A DNA stretch of 7,978 bases, from positions 1-7,978 of the forward strand of contig JAEZLC010000119.1 of the NCBI GenBank assembly GCA_023435965.1, in the 5' to 3' direction. Within the stretch, counting starts at the first letter, position 1; every line of letters starts with the position of its first letter. A program made the translations under genes and the position numbers. The notes beneath the pieces are model-generated. The model saw only the letters and a program-made list of their open reading frames with translations, ran no database searches and had not been told where the DNA came from. Positions 5,990 through 7,978 of this stretch are shown here, piece after piece. Source of the stretch: Cyanobacteria bacterium OH_CDB_58 (lineage in GTDB: Bacteria > Cyanobacteriota > Vampirovibrionia > Gastranaerophilales > Gastranaerophilaceae).

Positions 5990-7978
5990 TTTTTAGCTTT
6001 TTTCTTTTTCAGTGGTGTTTGGCTGTAAGTTCTTGTATTTGAGTTTATTGGAACTCTTTTTACTGAGTGCACATCAGGCAATGATTGAAGTGCAGCGATT
6101 ACTGTTCGTAATTTTTCTATTCCGTCTACTTCAACTCCTAGTTCAATAATCCCGATTTTTTTAGCATTGTTCGATTTTACGTTGGCATAAGTAATATTTG
6201 TGTTGCAATCGGTTACTTTTGTAAGAACTTCTTTGAGCATCCCAATTTTATCGTTAACATCTATTCTAATAGAGGTAGTATATGTTTTGTTCAAGTGAGC
6301 CTGAGCCCAATGAATATCCATTAATCTTTCAGCAGGTACATCATCTAAAGAGTTACAGTCAAATCTGTGAACAGACACACCCTTCCCTTTTGTAACTACT
6401 CCGACTATAGGTTCTCCTGGAAGTGGAGTGCAGCATTTTGCGAAGTTGTATAATAATCCCTCAAGTCCAACAATATCGTTCTTATGTGTTTTTGTGTGTT
6501 TTGTTGATACAAATGTTGTAGGATCTTCAATCTGTGGCTTTTTAAGCTTATTTACTATCTTATTGACAGTAGTTTCACTGCTTCCGATTGCTGCGTATAG
6601 GTCTTCTACAGCGTGGAAGTTAAGTGCTTTCGCTATTCTTAGCAGTTCACCTGATTTTGAGTGCTCTTCAAATGCTGCTTTAGTCAGTTCAACTTCAAGC
6701 ATATTCTTTCCAAGAGCAACGTATTCTTCTTTATTGTGTTTTTTGAACCATTGTCTAATTCTTGATTGAGCTTGTTTTGTTATTGCAAAATTTAGCCAAT
6801 GAAGTTTGGGAGAGCTAGTTTTTGATGTAAATATTTCGACAATATCTCCGTTTTTAAGTTTTGAATCAAGTTGAGCTATTCTTCCGTTTATAAGGGCACC
6901 TGTTGTTTTGTTGCCCACGTCAGAGTGGATTCTATATGCAAAGTCAATAGGAGTAGCTCCTTGCGGAAGGTCTATGACATCACCCATAGGGGTAAAGGCA
7001 AAAACCTGATTGGCAAACAAGTCAAGCTTAACTTGTTCAACAAAGTCATTTGCGTTTGCTGATTCTTTGTCCAGTTCTACCATCTTTCTCATCCAGGAGA
7101 ACTGCATATCTGCATCAGAGCTTGCTTTTTCAACACCTGATTCTTTATATCTCCAGTGTGCAGCAACCCCGTATTCTGCAATCCTGTGCATTTCTGTTGT
7201 TCTGATTTGGACTTCAAGCGGTTTTTGTCTAGGACCAAGCACAGAAGTGTGAAGTGAACGATAACCGTTGCTTTTAGGCATTGCTATATAGTCTTTAAAC
7301 CTTCCGGGTATAGGTTTGAACTGAGAGTGGATAACTCCCAAAACTTCATAGCATTCTCTTTCATCGTTAACAATGACCCTGACAGCTGTTATGTCGTACA
7401 GGTCGTGGAATGCTACATTGAGCCTTTTCATTTTTTTGTAAATGCTGTAGTAATGCTTTGCTCTGCCTGTAATTTCAGCGTTTATTTTGTTTTGCTTTAG
7501 GCTGTTTGAAATTTTGTCTATAAGCAGTTGTACTGTAAGATCTCTTTCTGTCTTTTTTTGAGCAACCAGTTGTGCTATTTCAAAGTATTTTTCAGGGCTT
7601 AAATACCTCAAGGATAAATCTTCGAGTTCTGCTTTTATTCTTCCGATACCCAATCGGTTAGCCAAAGGGGCAAATATATCAAGGGTTTCCTGAGCTATAC
7701 GCTGTTGTTTGTTTTGGGCCATATAGTTCAAAGTACGCATGTTATGAAGGCGATCGGCAAGTTTGAGGAAAATTACCCTTACGTCATTTGCCATTGCTAT
7801 AAACATTTTCCTGAAGTTCTCAGCCTGACGCTCTTCGTTAGACTTGAACTGATATTTTCCGAGTTTCGTAACCCCTCTTACAAGGTTTAATACATCTTCT
7901 CCGAATTCTGATTGAATTTGTTCCGGCTGAGTGTCTGTATCTTCTAAAATATCGTGCAACAGTGCAGCAATAATTGTG
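5986..7978 (-). CDS. rel: Bifunctional (p)ppGpp synthetase/hydrolase, RelA/SpoT (Rel) family, N-terminus outside window
   Basis: This long RSH protein makes and degrades the stringent-response alarmone (p)ppGpp, acting at the ribosome in the cytoplasm. The frame stays open to the right edge, so 663 C-terminal residues are visible and roughly 70 are missing. Numbering from the first visible residue: the HD hydrolase domain has H8-D-I-L-E-D-T14 and A-D-R-L-H-N (74-79). The synthetase domain has R-A-K-H-Y-Y-S-I-Y-K-K-M (172-183), R-F-K-D (226-229), Y-R-S-L-H-T (239-244) and E-V-Q-I-R-T (255-260). TGS is about 325-383. The conserved Cys-Cys/His/Cys zinc-finger-like region is C515, C516, H537 and C541, and a C-terminal ACT domain spans about 569-643. 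R-F-K-D is the R-x-K-D form of bifunctional Rel enzymes; E. coli RelA has an acidic E-x-D-D. With the HD residues intact, both activities are expected. The tail is lysine-rich (K-K-K-K-A-K-N). A TTG at 7959-7957 is internal, not the start. Confidence 0.96.
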   Translation of the reverse strand, partial: TIIAALLHDILEDTDTQPEQIQSEFGEDVLNLVRGVTKLGKYQFKSNEERQAENFRKMFIAMANDVRVIFLKLADRLHNMRTLNYMAQNKQQRIAQETLDIFAPLANRLGIGRIKAELEDLSLRYLSPEKYFEIAQLVAQKKTERDLTVQLLIDKISNSLKQNKINAEITGRAKHYYSIYKKMKRLNVAFHDLYDITAVRVIVNDERECYEVLGVIHSQFKPIPGRFKDYIAMPKSNGYRSLHTSVLGPRQKPLEVQIRTTEMHRIAEYGVAAHWRYKESGVEKASSDADMQFSWMRKMVELDKESANANDFVEQVKLDLFANQVFAFTPMGDVIDLPQGATPIDFAYRIHSDVGNKTTGALINGRIAQLDSKLKNGDIVEIFTSKTSSPKLHWLNFAITKQAQSRIRQWFKKHNKEEYVALGKNMLEVELTKAAFEEHSKSGELLRIAKALNFHAVEDLYAAIGSSETTVNKIVNKLKKPQIEDPTTFVSTKHTKTHKNDIVGLEGLLYNFAKCCTPLPGEPIVGVVTKGKGVSVHRFDCNSLDDVPAERLMDIHWAQAHLNKTYTTSIRIDVNDKIGMLKEVLTKVTDCNTNITYANVKSNNAKKIGIIELGVEVDGIEKLRTVIAALQSLPDVHSVKRVPINSNTRTYSQTPLKKKKAKN

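Noticed and set aside
5990..6012. T-rich stretch after the second exported paralogue as an intrinsic terminator
   Set aside because: No GC-bearing stem precedes the T-runs; the run is explained by the lysine codons at the end of rel on the other strand.
7957..7959. TTG as the start codon of the rel gene
   Set aside because: The frame stays open to the window edge and the residues before it (I-I-A-A-L) continue the HD hydrolase helix directly into the H-D motif, so the gene simply runs off the window.
1..7978. Insertion sequences, CRISPR arrays, phage genes, tRNA or rRNA genes
   Set aside because: No direct-repeat arrays, transposase motifs, terminal inverted repeats or RNA gene signatures were seen; the window reads as chromosomal core genes plus one unexplained envelope pair.

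Overview
This is an AT-rich window from a bacterium with a Gram-negative-type envelope. It holds seven protein-coding genes, packed tightly and with no mobile elements. kdsA implies Kdo, and so LPS-type lipid. dapA/dapB and asd imply diaminopimelate for peptidoglycan. Two adjacent proteins carry clear signal peptides. Several proteins, especially DapB (I-H-S-V-R-x-P-G followed by Q-E-V-I-F-G), look to me like those of Cyanobacteriota. With the low GC, a non-photosynthetic relative such as Vampirovibrionia/Gastranaerophilales is a reasonable guess. That placement is inference from memory of the families, not a search result.

Layout. (1) Positions 1-371 hold the 3' end of an unrecognised gene on the + strand. 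(2) Positions 372-468 hold a plausible sigma70-type promoter. It reads into a compact + strand cluster, dapB (469-1263), asd (1273-2289) and dapA (2338-3225), which is closed by a perfect 11-bp hairpin with T-runs on both strands (3245-3275). (3) On the other side of this bidirectional terminator lies kdsA on the minus strand (4098-3277). (4) A roughly 156-bp divergent intergenic region with candidate promoters on both strands separates kdsA from a two-gene + strand unit (4255-5088 and 5090-5989). This unit encodes two exported proteins that are divergent paralogues of each other. (5) The second of these converges on a long bifunctional (p)ppGpp synthetase/hydrolase gene (minus strand, 5986 to beyond 7978). 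The two stop codons overlap within the same four bases, TTAA.

How the genes work together. Asd makes aspartate semialdehyde, DapA condenses it with pyruvate and DapB reduces the product. The cluster therefore encodes three consecutive-branch enzymes of lysine/diaminopimelate synthesis; aspartokinase is not in the window. KdsA makes Kdo-8-phosphate for the outer membrane. The Rel protein sets the stringent-response alarmone level. The exported paralogue pair has no function I can recognise and is the least explained part of the window. Its C-terminal halves read as long helices with a faint resemblance to the helical repeat of TolC-type outer membrane proteins, and each has a Gly/Ala-rich hydrophobic stretch in the middle.
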